From: Leadbetterella lacunae
GTDB lineage: Bacteria; Bacteroidota; Bacteroidia; Cytophagales; Spirosomataceae
DNA: 64,000 nt
Reading direction: 5' to 3'
Assembly (NCBI RefSeq): GCF_042649125.1
Contig: NZ_JBHRYQ010000001.1
Coordinates: 4,712,001 to 4,776,000, forward strand
Shown: piece after piece, positions 19,208 through 27,697 of the stretch
Layout of the letters: each line of letters begins with the position of its first letter
Position numbering within the stretch: position 1 is the stretch's first letter
Made by a program: the position numbers and the translations under genes
The notes under the pieces: generated by a model
Told to the model about the DNA's origin: nothing
The model's database searches: none
The model's input: the letters and a program-made list of their open reading frames with translations, nothing else

Positions 19208-20298
19208 ATTGTAATTTTTCTTTTTCGTCCTTCTATTTTCCAAGTGTCAATCCATTTACCGTTGGAAATGATGTGGGCCTCGTCGTATAAGTTTACGGTT
19301 GGGCAAACGTGATACGGCACTCCCAATATTATATCTCCAACTTTATGTTTATCCCAATTTTGGGTTTCAATGACACCGTGCTCCTCGCTTTGAGAAACCA
19401 ACTTCAGATCGTCATGGTTCAAGAATCGAATTCTATTTTCAATCGGATTTTCTGATGCTACGGCTTTGTGGCCCATATCTACAGTTAAAACTCCGGTTTT
19501 GGGTTTAGAAATAATTCGCATCATGACCAAAGCTGCAAATTCAAAATTTTGTTCTGCAAATTTATCTCCATATCCCCAATCCCACAAAACACAAGTGCCC
19601 GGGCTCAGTGTTCGGTTAATTTCTGTAGCATGTGAAGTAAAAGCAGGCGTGCCACCTGCAATTATTTCTAAATCACCGATCTCGGTTTTTAAATCAGAAA
19701 CAATCTTTAAAACTTCTTCCAGTCCTTGTTCTATTTTTTCTTTTCGGTCCGAAAACGCATCGTCTCTCACGTGTCCGTCGTAAATATGCAGTCCTTTTAA
19801 ATCAATATTTTGTTTTTTTGAAGCAATTGTCAAAGCTGATTTTAACGCAGCATTTACTTCATGTCCCGACCTGTCCATGCCGTTGTTTATGTCGTAATAT
19901 ACATTTGCCGTGAGATCCTTTCTGCTAAACTTCTCAGATGTTTCATTAACTACTTCGGTACAATCCACTAAAGAAGAAAAAGTTGTATTTGGATATTTTT
20001 CAATCAAGGCTATCAGGCGGTCTATTTTTGGTCCAACCAATTGATGGGCAATAAGTACACGCTCGGCACCTGCTTTAGCGGCTAGTTCTGCTTCAGCAAT
20101 AGTGGCCGACTTAAACTGTTTTATTCCTTTCGAAATCATAAAACGAACCACATTTTCCATTTTATTGGTCTTGATATGTGGCATCAGCCTTTCCACATTA
20201 CCGGATATTTTAATCATTTCGGTAATATTTCCTTCTAGTTTATCTTTTAAAATCAAAAGAGAAGGAGAGTCTATTTGGCTAAGATTTGAAATGTCCAT
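19204..20298 (-). CDS. D-threonine aldolase/D-serine dehydratase-like PLP enzyme (alanine racemase fold type III)
   Basis: A 364-residue PLP-dependent enzyme. The cofactor Lys is most likely Lys43 in LMPHIKTNKM, the family's HxKTHK-type motif. GLHIYDGHVRD, AGGTPAF and LSPGTCVLWDWGYGD match the D-TA/DSD1 family, which also uses a metal ion near the C-terminus (HVCPTVNLYDE with His and Cys). It would cleave D-threonine or another D-3-hydroxy amino acid, or dehydrate D-serine; sequence does not decide. It is followed by the coupled GroES-like gene. Confidence 0.9.
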   Translation of the reverse strand: MDISNLSQIDSPSLLILKDKLEGNITEMIKISGNVERLMPHIKTNKMENVVRFMISKGIKQFKSATIAEAELAAKAGAERVLIAHQLVGPKIDRLIALIEKYPNTTFSSLVDCTEVVNETSEKFSRKDLTANVYYDINNGMDRSGHEVNAALKSALTIASKKQNIDLKGLHIYDGHVRDDAFSDRKEKIEQGLEEVLKIVSDLKTEIGDLEIIAGGTPAFTSHATEINRTLSPGTCVLWDWGYGDKFAEQNFEFAALVMMRIISKPKTGVLTVDMGHKAVASENPIENRIRFLNHDDLKLVSQSEEHGVIETQNWDKHKVGDIILGVPYHVCPTVNLYDEAHIISNGKWIDTWKIEGRKRKITI

Positions 20299-20332
20299 TT
20301 AGGTATTTTTTGTAAGTTTTGATAAGGTAAAA

Positions 20333-21073
20333 TTAGATTTTTCTGGCGATATAAAAATCATCTTTCCATGCATAAGATTGCTTTGGGGTAATTTCTAAAA
20401 GCTCAAATCCGGAATAATTTAGAAATAATATAATTTCGTCTTTAGTAAATGCTCGAAGTGTTGCAAAGTCATCGCCGATGTTTTTAAAATGCCCATTTTC
20501 ATCTTTTTTAAAATAAGAGGATTCCCAATCCCAAGTCCAGCCAGAGGCTAAATTTACAGTACTTTTGCTTATTCTTTTGTATTCGCTTTTTTTAAATTTT
20601 ACTGCTAGTTCGTCTGTTTTAGGTTCTATAAAATCCCTGAATAGGGCAGATGCATCAATGGCGTCAAAAATTAATACCCCACCTGAGTTTAAGCCTAAGT
20701 AAATGTTGCGGAATGCATCCTTTATACTTTTGTTAGTGAGCAAGTAGCTAATTGTTCTACCTGTTATTAATACAGAATCAGACTTCCTGTTGAGTGCTAA
20801 ATCGCAGATGTTTCCTTGCTGAAAATTTGCTGATGGTACTTTTTTTGCTGCAATATCGAGCATGTTTTGAGACAAGTCCACACCCAAATAGGTGTAGTTT
20901 TTTGCCACAAATCTTTTTGCCAAATTGCCTGTGCCACAGCCAATTTCAATCACGTCTTTTATATTGTTTTTGGTCAAAATTGAATCGTAAAACTCAAACT
21001 CGGCGTCATAATCAAATATGGTTTGATAGATTTCATCGTACACATTTGCAAGGTTTTTATAGAGGTTGCTCAT
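20333..21073 (-). CDS. Class I SAM-dependent methyltransferase
   Basis: A 246-residue protein. Motif I is VIEIGCGTGNLAKRF (41-55), followed by YLGVDLSQNMLDIA (motif II), and a post-I FQQGNICDLAL. The Rossmann-type fold is complete, and the C-terminal half has the expected substrate-recognition strands. Substrate unknown; small-molecule methylation is likely. It starts 16 nt after the VOC gene on the same strand, so the three genes nnr, VOC and this one form one transcript. Confidence 0.88.
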   Translation of the reverse strand: MSNLYKNLANVYDEIYQTIFDYDAEFEFYDSILTKNNIKDVIEIGCGTGNLAKRFVAKNYTYLGVDLSQNMLDIAAKKVPSANFQQGNICDLALNRKSDSVLITGRTISYLLTNKSIKDAFRNIYLGLNSGGVLIFDAIDASALFRDFIEPKTDELAVKFKKSEYKRISKSTVNLASGWTWDWESSYFKKDENGHFKNIGDDFATLRAFTKDEIILFLNYSGFELLEITPKQSYAWKDDFYIARKI

Positions 21074-21088
21074 CGTTTATGGGCTGTA

Positions 21089-21475
21089 TTACTTTTCATA
21101 AATCTCAAGTGGCAAGTGGTCGGGGTCTTCAAAAAAAGTAAACCGCTTGCCCGTGTATTTGTCTATTCGAATATCTTCCACTTTTATTTGATGTGCCTCC
21201 AGTTCCTTTTTGGTTTCGGCTACATCGTCTACTTCAAATGCCAAATGCCTGAGTCCCGCGGCCTCAGGTCTGCTCGGTCTTTTTGGTGGATTAGGAAATG
21301 AGAAAAGCTCTATCACGTATTGACCATTTAAGGCCAGTTCTAACATGTAGCTTTCTCGCTGCTCTCTATACACTTCGTTTATTATCTCAAATCCCAAAAT
21401 TTCGGTATAAAACCGTTTAGATTTCTGATAGTCTGTACAGATAATGGCGATATGGTGTACTTTATTTAGTTTCAT
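21089..21475 (-). CDS. VOC family protein (glyoxalase-like, YaeR type)
   Basis: A 128-residue vicinal-oxygen-chelate protein with two beta-alpha-beta-beta-beta modules: VHHIAIICTDYQKSKRFYTEILGF at the start and LRHLAFEVDDVAETKKELEA in the middle. Metal-ligand candidates are His8, Glu57-region, His77 and Glu124 (LPLEIYEK). It is close to the SMU1112c/YaeR subgroup, whose substrate is unsettled. Its ATG directly follows the nnr stop codon, so it is co-translated with nnr, a metabolite repair gene. A role in damaged-metabolite clearance is a reasonable guess. Confidence 0.9.
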   Translation of the reverse strand: MKLNKVHHIAIICTDYQKSKRFYTEILGFEIINEVYREQRESYMLELALNGQYVIELFSFPNPPKRPSRPEAAGLRHLAFEVDDVAETKKELEAHQIKVEDIRIDKYTGKRFTFFEDPDHLPLEIYEK

Positions 21476-22942
21476 TTATATAAAATTTTCTATAATATCA
21501 CTTGCTATCATTGCCCTTTCGGAGCGTTTTGTGGCTGCCCTGTCTCCCGCAAGGCCGTGCTCATAAACGCCTTGAATAGCTGCTTCTTTAACTGAATAAC
21601 CTTGTGCCAAAAAACCAAGAATAATACCCGTCAGTACATCTCCGCTTCCTGCAGTGCCCATGCCGGAGTTTCCGGTTGAGTTAAAATGAACTTCGCCAGA
21701 AGGTAAGGCCATTGCTGTGTAATGTCCTTTTAGACAAATGATTACTCCGTTTTTTATTGCAAAACCTTTCAGTAATTCTAGTTTTTCAAAATCATTTTCC
21801 CACAATTGGCCTATCAGGGTTTTAAATTCTTTTGGATGAGGCGTTAGGATGACATTTCGTGGCAAATATTTTAAGAGCGAAGGGTTTTCTCCTAATAAAT
21901 TAATGGCGTCAGCGTCAATCACCAAAGGTGTATTTGTGGGAAAATTCAGAAGGAAGTTTTCAAATCCGTTCATATTTTTCGTTCCTATTCCCGGTCCAAT
22001 TCCTACAGCATCGTATTTTTGTAATGTATCAGTATTCCAACTTTCAGAGAAACAAGATTTATTTTCGCTTTCTTGGCAAATAACCTCAGGTATACTTATT
22101 TGTAATATTTGGGCGGTATCCCTTGGGATGTGTGTCGTAATTTTGCCAACTCCCGAGCGTAGGCAAGCCTTTGAGGCAAGAACTGCTGCACCCATCATCC
22201 CTTTACTTCCAGCGATCAAAAGTGCATGGCCGAAGGTGCCTTTATGCCCAAATTGTTCGCGAGCCAAAGGTTTTATGTCCGCTTTTAGAGTGTAATGGTA
22301 ATCTGTTTTTAATTCTGCTTTTTTTTGCTCCGAAAGCCCAATTGGAGCAATGTGAAGTTTTCCAACCCATTTGTCGTTTTCAGGCATCATAAAGGCCAGT
22401 TTAGGGCTTTCGAAAGATATGGTATGCGTAGCTTTTACAATGCTATGATTTTCAGATGAAGCATCAGGGAATAAACCAGAAGGGATATCTATGGCCACCA
22501 CTTTGCTTTTGCTTTCATTTATGGCGGCTATGGTTTTTTGATAAATGCCCGTTGTAGGTCTATTTATGCCAAAGCCAAAAATAGCATCAATGATAATATC
22601 TGTTGGAGCTAATTTGAGTTCGGCGACATACTGCCATGGTATTTGCTGCTGATTTAGTCTTTCTAGGTTTATTTTAAAATCCGCACTTTCATTGCCGTTT
22701 ATAATATCCACAAAAACCGTGTAGCCTTTCTGATGAAGTAGCCTTGCTACCGCCAAACCGTCTCCTCCATTGTTTCCAGTGCCACATATTATCCGAACAG
22801 ATTCTTCAGCACCGAAAATTTCGGAGAAAATTTCAACAAATACAGATGCTGCCCTTTCCATTAGATCCACAGATGCGATTCCTTTCTCTTTAATGGTATA
22901 TGCGTCTAAAAGGCGGAGTTGTTCGCTGTTGAATATTTTCAT
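21476..22942 (-). CDS. nnr: Bifunctional NAD(P)HX epimerase/dehydratase
   Basis: Repairs hydrated NAD(P)H. Start at the ATG 22942 (MKIFNSEQLRLLDAYTIKEKG), six codons inside a TTG-initiated frame. The N-terminal YjeF_N epimerase (about 1-215) shows ICGTGNNGGDGLAVARLL. The C-terminal ribokinase-like dehydratase (about 220-490) shows HKGTFGHALLIAGSKGMMGAAVLA, GIGPGIG, VLTPHPKEF and STGNSGMGTAGSGDVLTG (the ATP/ADP site). Length 488 is standard for the fusion. It heads a transcript with a VOC protein and a methyltransferase. Confidence 0.95.
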   Translation of the reverse strand: MKIFNSEQLRLLDAYTIKEKGIASVDLMERAASVFVEIFSEIFGAEESVRIICGTGNNGGDGLAVARLLHQKGYTVFVDIINGNESADFKINLERLNQQQIPWQYVAELKLAPTDIIIDAIFGFGINRPTTGIYQKTIAAINESKSKVVAIDIPSGLFPDASSENHSIVKATHTISFESPKLAFMMPENDKWVGKLHIAPIGLSEQKKAELKTDYHYTLKADIKPLAREQFGHKGTFGHALLIAGSKGMMGAAVLASKACLRSGVGKITTHIPRDTAQILQISIPEVICQESENKSCFSESWNTDTLQKYDAVGIGPGIGTKNMNGFENFLLNFPTNTPLVIDADAINLLGENPSLLKYLPRNVILTPHPKEFKTLIGQLWENDFEKLELLKGFAIKNGVIICLKGHYTAMALPSGEVHFNSTGNSGMGTAGSGDVLTGIILGFLAQGYSVKEAAIQGVYEHGLAGDRAATKRSERAMIASDIIENFI

Positions 22943-23064
22943 TTGGTTTTTAAAAGGCAACTTAATATTTAAAAAAAAGTAAAATTCTGAAATCCTTTTT
23001 TCAAAAATACTCGTTTTTTAGATTTGGCTAACAAAAAATCTCATCTAAATCGTATATTTCGATT

Positions 23065-23778
23065 ATGCTAATAAGTATTGTTATTCCCACTTACAATGAA
23101 GAATCAAATATTTCCAAATTGCTAAATTCAATAAAAAGCAATTTTTCTGGAAGTATTAAAGAGGTTTTGGTGGTCGATTCCCCAAGTTCAAGCGATCAAA
23201 TTCAGAATGTGGTTTCCTCCTTTTCTTTCGCTAAACTTTTGCAGGCACCCAAAGCAGGAAGAGCCGCTCAAATGAATTTTGGAGCATCTAAAGCCAGTGG
23301 CGATGTTTTGTATTTTGTGCATGCTGACGCGGTTTTACCAAATGGTTTTTTGATGGATATTCATAATGCTATTACTTTTGGGGCAGACATGGGCTGTTTT
23401 CGTTTTAGATTTGATTCGCCTCGTATTTTATTAAAAATCAACAGTTATTTTACCCGTTTTCCATTTCTGTGGTGTAGAGGCGGAGACCAAACACTCTTTG
23501 TCAAAAAAGAAGTGTACCATTCACTTTTAGGTTTCGATGAGTCGTATTGTATCATGGAAGAATATGATTTTTTTAGACGTGCTCAAGGGAAATATACATT
23601 TAAGGTTTTGGAAAATGAAGTCTTAGTTTCGGACAGAAAATACCAACTCAATTCGTATTTTAAAGTTCAGCTGGCAAACTTTAAGGCTATGCAGAGTTTC
23701 ATGAAAGGACAAAAAAGCCCTGAAAAAATCAAAGAAGAATACGACAAAACGCTTAACTCCAACTATCAGATTTTATAG
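23065..23778 (+). CDS. TIGR04283-type family 2 glycosyltransferase
   Basis: A 237-residue GT-A enzyme with ISIVIPTYNEESNISKLL at the N-terminus, a DSPSSSDQI in place of the usual DGxSTD, and VHADAVLPNGF with the DxD-like metal site. RGGDQTLFVKKEVYHSLLGF followed by EEYDFFRRA is characteristic of the TIGR04283 group (linked elsewhere to rSAM/selenodomain proteins). The acceptor is unknown. No membrane segments are visible. A hairpin overlaps its stop codon and probably ends the transcript. Confidence 0.88.
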   Translation: MLISIVIPTYNEESNISKLLNSIKSNFSGSIKEVLVVDSPSSSDQIQNVVSSFSFAKLLQAPKAGRAAQMNFGASKASGDVLYFVHADAVLPNGFLMDIHNAITFGADMGCFRFRFDSPRILLKINSYFTRFPFLWCRGGDQTLFVKKEVYHSLLGFDESYCIMEEYDFFRRAQGKYTFKVLENEVLVSDRKYQLNSYFKVQLANFKAMQSFMKGQKSPEKIKEEYDKTLNSNYQIL

Positions 23779-23792
23779 AATCTGTTCTTTTT
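23767..23792 (+). terminator. Terminator overlapping the stop codon of the glycosyltransferase gene
   Basis: CAGATT / AATCTG stem with a 6-nt loop that holds the TAG stop, then TTCTTTTTCT. The stem is short, so moderate confidence. Confidence 0.5.
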
Positions 23793-23825
23793 CTATTATT
23801 CTACCATAAAATTCGCAGGTTTTCT

Positions 23826-23833
23826 TAATTTTG
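23826..23833 (+). promoter_or_regulatory. -7 promoter box before the two-domain VOC gene
   Basis: TAATTTTG matches TAnnTTTG 33 nt before the ATG; no clear -33 element. It would drive the VOC, HipA-like and DUF3037 genes. Confidence 0.5.
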
Positions 23834-23865
23834 GGCGAAAATTCAGATCTAAATTTTGGTCCTAT

Positions 23866-24912
23866 ATGTCTAATAATGAAAATTTAATTTCAGGTATCCA
23901 GCAAGTGGGTATCGGTGTAAGCGATGCCTGGGAGTCGTTTAAGTGGTACAATGTAAACCTCGGTTTAAACGTGCCCGTGTTTGACGATGTGGCAGAAGCA
24001 AAGCTAATGGTAAACTATACCAAAGGCAATATTAGACAAAGAAGAGCCATTTTGGCGGTTAATATGGCCGGTGGAGGTGGAGCTGAAATTTGGGAGTCGA
24101 AAACCCCATTGCCTATTGCTGCTGATTCTGAGCCTCAATTGGGCGACTTGGGGATTTTTGCAGTTAAATTCAAAACCCATGATGTCCTCACTTTTGCAAA
24201 AGACCATAAACTTACTGTTTATAAAAATCCAGAAGAAAAACCCGTAGTTTGGCTAAAAGATAATTACGGCAATCAGCTACAAGTAGTAGATGATAACTCA
24301 TGGTTTAAGTCAGGTGTTTCTAATGCAGGAGGTGTGCTAGGCGTAGTGTTGGGTGTTTCCGATATTGAAAAATCATTGGTTCTATACAAGGAACTTTTAG
24401 GGCTCACTACCGTGGTTTACGACAAAACCGGAACCTTCGGAGACTTAGAGCCATTGGCCGCAAATCAAAATACATTTAGAAGAGTATTGTTAAGGAAATC
24501 GCAGTCTACAGAAGGTGCTTTTTCTAAATTATTTGGAAACATAGAGTTAGAACTTGTTCAAAAAATAGACGGAAATGTAAAAACCATAATGGCAGGAAGA
24601 AGCTGGGGCGATCTTGGTTTTATTCACCTCTGTTTTGATGCCTTGGATATGGATAAACTTGGTCAAAAGCTAAAGTCAGGTGGTTTTCCTTTTGTAGTAG
24701 ACAGTGCCAATTCGTTTGACATGGGCGATGCCGCAGGAAGGTTTACCTACATCGAAGATCCAGACGGTACCCTTATAGAGTTTGTGGAAACACATAAGGT
24801 GCCAGTTTTGAAAAAAATAGGTTGGTATATAAATTTACAAAAGCGAAAAACGCAAAAGCCACTTCCAAATTGGATGGTAAATACCCTTGGTTGGGGAAAA
24901 GTTAAATTCTGA
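23866..24912 (+). CDS. VOC family protein with two vicinal-oxygen-chelate domains
   Basis: A 348-residue protein with two glyoxalase-like domains: residues about 8-145 (IQQVGIGVSDAWESFKWY) and about 155-315 (GVLGVVLGVSDIEKSLVLYKELLG, then RFTYIEDPDGTLIEFVETH). The second domain keeps the expected His/Glu pair better than the first, which looks degenerate (VGIGVSD has no metal His). It could be a dioxygenase, lyase or isomerase; the substrate is not readable. Its stop overlaps the start of the HipA-like gene (ATG at 24912 uses the final A), so the two are tightly coupled. Confidence 0.85.
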   Translation: MSNNENLISGIQQVGIGVSDAWESFKWYNVNLGLNVPVFDDVAEAKLMVNYTKGNIRQRRAILAVNMAGGGGAEIWESKTPLPIAADSEPQLGDLGIFAVKFKTHDVLTFAKDHKLTVYKNPEEKPVVWLKDNYGNQLQVVDDNSWFKSGVSNAGGVLGVVLGVSDIEKSLVLYKELLGLTTVVYDKTGTFGDLEPLAANQNTFRRVLLRKSQSTEGAFSKLFGNIELELVQKIDGNVKTIMAGRSWGDLGFIHLCFDALDMDKLGQKLKSGGFPFVVDSANSFDMGDAAGRFTYIEDPDGTLIEFVETHKVPVLKKIGWYINLQKRKTQKPLPNWMVNTLGWGKVKF

Positions 24913-25682
24913 TGAATCCATTAAGGCAGGTAAATGTGGTACGTTATGTGGCTCCTTTGAGAGAAGGAGGTTCATTGCCGGGGATTGTAGAAGCCGACGA
25001 TGGTTTCTTGTATGCACTCAAGTTTAGAGGAGCCGGGCAGGGCACCAAGGCCTTAGTTGCTGATTATATCGGAGCAGAACTAGCCAGAGAACTAGGGCTC
25101 AAAGTTCCAGAATTAGTTTTGGCAGACTTGGGCGAAGGGTTTGGCAGAACTGAACCCGACGAAGAAATACAAGACTTGTTGAAGTTTAGTGTAGGCAAAA
25201 ACCTTGGCTTACATTATTTGTCTGGTTCTATAAGTTTCGATCCATTAGTTCATGAAGTTGAACCAGAATTAGCTGCGAAAATAGTTTGGTTAGATGCGTT
25301 TTTGATGAATATTGACCGTACGGCCAAAAATACTAACATGTTATTTTGGAACAAAGAGCTTTGGCTCATTGATCATGGAGCGTCTTTGTATTTTCATCAT
25401 GCACCCGAAAACTGGGAAGACCAAGCTCAAAGGCCTTTTGCGGCAATCAAAGAGCACGTTTTGATATCAAAGGCAAGCAGTATTGCCGAAATGTCAGAAA
25501 TGTTGACTCCAATAGTCACGCCTCAATTACTTGAAATGCTCGTTGATGGAATTCCAGATTCGTTTATAAATAAGCAAGACGGAGTTAATAAAGAATTATA
25601 TAAAAGCTTTCTTTTAAAACGATTAGAAAGTATGTCCACTTTTGTAACCGAAGCTGAAAATGCAAGAAATGCACGTTTATGA
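24912..25682 (+). CDS. HipA-like kinase domain protein (HipA_2 type)
   Basis: A 256-residue protein that resembles the compact HipA-like kinases lacking the N-terminal subdomain of HipA. LVADYIGAELARELGLKVPELVLADL is the helical lobe start, VWLDAFLMNIDRTAKNTNMLFW carries the catalytic loop (Asp-Arg...Asn-x-Asn), and LWLIDHGASLYFHH has the metal-binding DHG in place of the DFG/DFD motif. It lacks a HipB partner; instead it overlaps the next gene, a DUF3037 protein. Its target is unknown. Whether it is a toxin-like kinase or a metabolic kinase cannot be judged from sequence. Confidence 0.85.
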   Translation: MNPLRQVNVVRYVAPLREGGSLPGIVEADDGFLYALKFRGAGQGTKALVADYIGAELARELGLKVPELVLADLGEGFGRTEPDEEIQDLLKFSVGKNLGLHYLSGSISFDPLVHEVEPELAAKIVWLDAFLMNIDRTAKNTNMLFWNKELWLIDHGASLYFHHAPENWEDQAQRPFAAIKEHVLISKASSIAEMSEMLTPIVTPQLLEMLVDGIPDSFINKQDGVNKELYKSFLLKRLESMSTFVTEAENARNARL

Positions 25683-26043
25683 ATACGCCACGGTGCGTTT
25701 TTGTCCACGCGTGGAGCGGGCCGAGTTTATCAATCTGGGAGTAATCGTTTTTTGCAAATCACTTAAGTTTTTAAAGTTTGAGTTTTTTATAAACGAAGCC
25801 AAAGTTTTAGCTTTTAGTCCTGAAACTGATTTGTTAGAGTTACGAAATAACTTAATGTCTTTTGAGAATATATGTAAAGGAAGTCAAACGGGTGGGCCAA
25901 TAGGTTGTCAAGATTTACCTTCCCGATTTAGGTGGTTAACAGCCAAAAGATCTACGATTTTGCAAGCATCAGAGGTGCATCCGGGCTATACCGATGATCC
26001 TCAAAAAACACTTCATAGGTTATTGGAAACTATGGTTCTGTGA
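25660..26043 (+). CDS. DUF3037 family protein
   Basis: A 127-residue protein that begins MQEMHVYEYATVRFCPRVER, followed by AEFINLGVIVFCKSLKFL, the hallmark of DUF3037. The start at 25660 overlaps the HipA-like gene by 23 nt; an internal ATG at 25669 is possible, but the MQExHxYEY opening fits the family. The function is unknown. The family is regularly found next to HipA-like kinases, so the two proteins probably act together; the strong overlap also argues for fixed stoichiometry. Confidence 0.85.
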   Translation: MQEMHVYEYATVRFCPRVERAEFINLGVIVFCKSLKFLKFEFFINEAKVLAFSPETDLLELRNNLMSFENICKGSQTGGPIGCQDLPSRFRWLTAKRSTILQASEVHPGYTDDPQKTLHRLLETMVL

Positions 26044-26100
26044 TTTTTTGGTCATAAAAGCACTTTCAGTTCTTGTAATAGAGCTGTATTTGTTATTATT

Positions 26101-26128
26101 CAAAAAAAAGCACCGCGTTTTTTTTAGT
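26101..26128 (+). terminator. Weak A/T-rich hairpin after DUF3037
   Basis: An A8-GC / GC-G-T8 hairpin with a 3-nt loop and one bulge, ending in Ts. It may end the VOC-HipA-DUF3037 transcript. Confidence 0.35.
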
Positions 26129-26217
26129 TAAAATACCTCTATTTGTACGCTCAGAACGAAATTAAAGTAGTTTTAGATTTTGGGTGAAAAAAATATGAGG
26201 AAAATTAAAAAAGTGGG

Positions 26218-26248
26218 TTTCAAATAAAATTAAATTTGATTATCTTTG
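26218..26248 (+). promoter_or_regulatory. Promoter of rplS
   Basis: TATCTTTG at 26241-26248 is a perfect -7 box. The -33 area (GGGTTTC near 26215-26221) is weak. The leader is about 80 nt and U-rich. Confidence 0.7.
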
Positions 26249-26334
26249 CACCTCGATTTTCGTAAATGCCTCTTTTAGCCTAAAAGAAGCCGCTTTGCAA
26301 TTAAAATATTTATTTATAAAAATTTATTTTTTCA

Positions 26335-26694
26335 ATGGACTTAATTAAATTTGTAGAGTCGGAGTTCAGTAACAAGCGTTCTGACTTACCTGAATTCAAG
26401 GCAGGAGACACTGTTAATGTATACGTAAAAATCTTTGAAGGAAACAAAGAGCGTATTCAGTTATACCAAGGAGTAGTAATTCAGAGAAAGAATTACGGAA
26501 CCACTGGTGAAACTTTCACTGTTCGTAAAATCTCTAACGGTGTTGGAGTAGAAAGAATTTTCCCTGTATTATCACCAAATATCGATAAGATTGAGGTCCT
26601 AAGAAGAGGTAAAGTTCGTCGTGCTAAACTTTATTACCTAAGAGGTAAGCATGGTAAAGCAGCAAGAATTAAAGAATTAAAGCCTACTAAATAA
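26335..26694 (+). CDS. rplS: 50S ribosomal protein L19
   Basis: A 119-residue protein that starts MDLIKFVESEFSNKRSDLPEF and contains the L19 signature GDTVNVYVKIFEGNKERIQLYQGVVI, VGVERIFPVLSPNIDKIEVLRRGKVRRAKLYYLRGKHGKAARI. It sits at the 30S-50S interface of the ribosome. It is monocistronic here, with its own TATCTTTG promoter and a perfect terminator, unlike the trmD-rplS order of many bacteria. Confidence 0.98.
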   Translation: MDLIKFVESEFSNKRSDLPEFKAGDTVNVYVKIFEGNKERIQLYQGVVIQRKNYGTTGETFTVRKISNGVGVERIFPVLSPNIDKIEVLRRGKVRRAKLYYLRGKHGKAARIKELKPTK

Positions 26695-26742
26695 TTTAGG
26701 CAAAGATTTTAAGTAATAGCTTTTTCATAATTTGTAAAAAAC

Positions 26743-26771
26743 GTCATCTCCCTGAGATGACTTTTTTTTTA
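26743..26771 (+). terminator. Intrinsic terminator of rplS
   Basis: Perfect 8-bp stem GTCATCTC / GAGATGAC with a CCT loop and a T9 tract. Confidence 0.92.
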
Positions 26772-26791
26772 ATATTTTTTGTTATCACTTT

Positions 26792-27562
26792 ATGGGTACT
26801 TTTTTTAAATATCAAGGCACAGGAAATGACTTCGTTATGATCGACAACAGATTAAACGATATCAGTCTTTCTGAATCACAAATAGAGCACCTTTGTCACC
26901 GCCGTTTCGGAATTGGTGCCGATGGGCTTATTATTATTGAAAATGCAGATGGCTATGATTTTCGCATGAAATATTACAACGCAGACGGCAAAGAAGGCTC
27001 AATGTGTGGCAATGGTGGTCGCTGTGCGGTTAAGTTTGCTTCAGACCTTGGTGTCTTTTCGGGTTCTACGAGTTTTATAGCCGTAGATGGCCCACATGAA
27101 GCATCTATCGAAAACGATATAGTTTCATTGGGCATGATAGACGTAAGCGGAGTTGAAACCCTAGAGCAAGCTTGGTTTTTAAACACGGGCTCGCCTCACT
27201 ACATCGCTTTTGAAAAATCACTTGAAACCAAAAATGTTAAAGATGCAGGGGCTGAAATACGCTATGCAGATTTTTGGGTAAACAGAGGCGGCACAAATGT
27301 GAACTTTGTGGAACAAATAGGCGAAAACGAAATATTTGTCCGGACATACGAAAGGGGAGTAGAAGATGAAACCTACTCGTGTGGAACTGGAGTTACTGCT
27401 GCAGCATTAATTTCAAATTTAGAAAAAGGTCTAAGTTCGCCAATAAAAATTAAAACACTGGGAGGCAACCTTTCGGTTGGTTTTGCTAACCCTTCGGGCC
27501 ATAACTTTACCAATATCGAGCTAAAAGGACCTGCAATTAGAGTTTTTGAAGGTGTTTTTTGA
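26792..27562 (+). CDS. dapF: Diaminopimelate epimerase
   Basis: Converts LL- to meso-diaminopimelate for lysine and peptidoglycan synthesis. Two symmetric halves: the catalytic Cys72 lies in GSMCGNGGRC, and Cys197 in EDETYSCGTGVTAA. FKYQGTGNDFVMID at the start and NTGSPHYIAF in the middle are family motifs. Length 256 is typical. The ATG at 26792 comes 30 nt after the rplS hairpin. Confidence 0.96.
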   Translation: MGTFFKYQGTGNDFVMIDNRLNDISLSESQIEHLCHRRFGIGADGLIIIENADGYDFRMKYYNADGKEGSMCGNGGRCAVKFASDLGVFSGSTSFIAVDGPHEASIENDIVSLGMIDVSGVETLEQAWFLNTGSPHYIAFEKSLETKNVKDAGAEIRYADFWVNRGGTNVNFVEQIGENEIFVRTYERGVEDETYSCGTGVTAAALISNLEKGLSSPIKIKTLGGNLSVGFANPSGHNFTNIELKGPAIRVFEGVF

Positions 27563-27584
27563 TAAATTTTACATTAATTGAAAA

Positions 27585-27592
27585 TATTTTTG
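27585..27592 (+). promoter_or_regulatory. -7 promoter box upstream of rho
   Basis: TATTTTTG matches TAnnTTTG, with TTTTTTG at 27555-27561 as a possible -33 element 23 nt upstream. It would give a leader of about 180 nt that includes a short frame. Confidence 0.45.
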
Positions 27593-27607
27593 TACGCTTA
27601 AAAAATA

Positions 27608-27697
27608 ATGCGTAAAATTGTTCCTGAAATCATAACAGCTACAATGATTTCTTCAGTTTCGTTTCAATTCGAAATCAATCTCTACCAAAAAAAATAA
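27608..27697 (+). CDS. Possible 29-codon leader peptide in the rho 5' region
   Basis: ATG at 27608 starts MRKIVPEIITATMISSVSFQ... and ends at TAA 27697, 79 nt before the rho start. The peptide has a basic start and a hydrophobic middle. It lies within the predicted rho mRNA leader. No family is recognised and it could be a chance frame; enteric rho genes do have a leader peptide (rhoL), but no sequence similarity can be claimed. Confidence 0.25.
   Translation: MRKIVPEIITATMISSVSFQFEINLYQKK

Noticed and set aside
25660..26043. HipA-DUF3037 as a classic HipAB toxin-antitoxin
   Set aside because: No HipB-like helix-turn-helix protein is present, and the kinase lacks the HipA N-terminal subdomain.
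26281..26334. Autoregulatory leader structure before rplS
   Set aside because: The leader is U/A-rich with no stable stem beyond short matches; nothing resembles a known ribosomal-protein leader.
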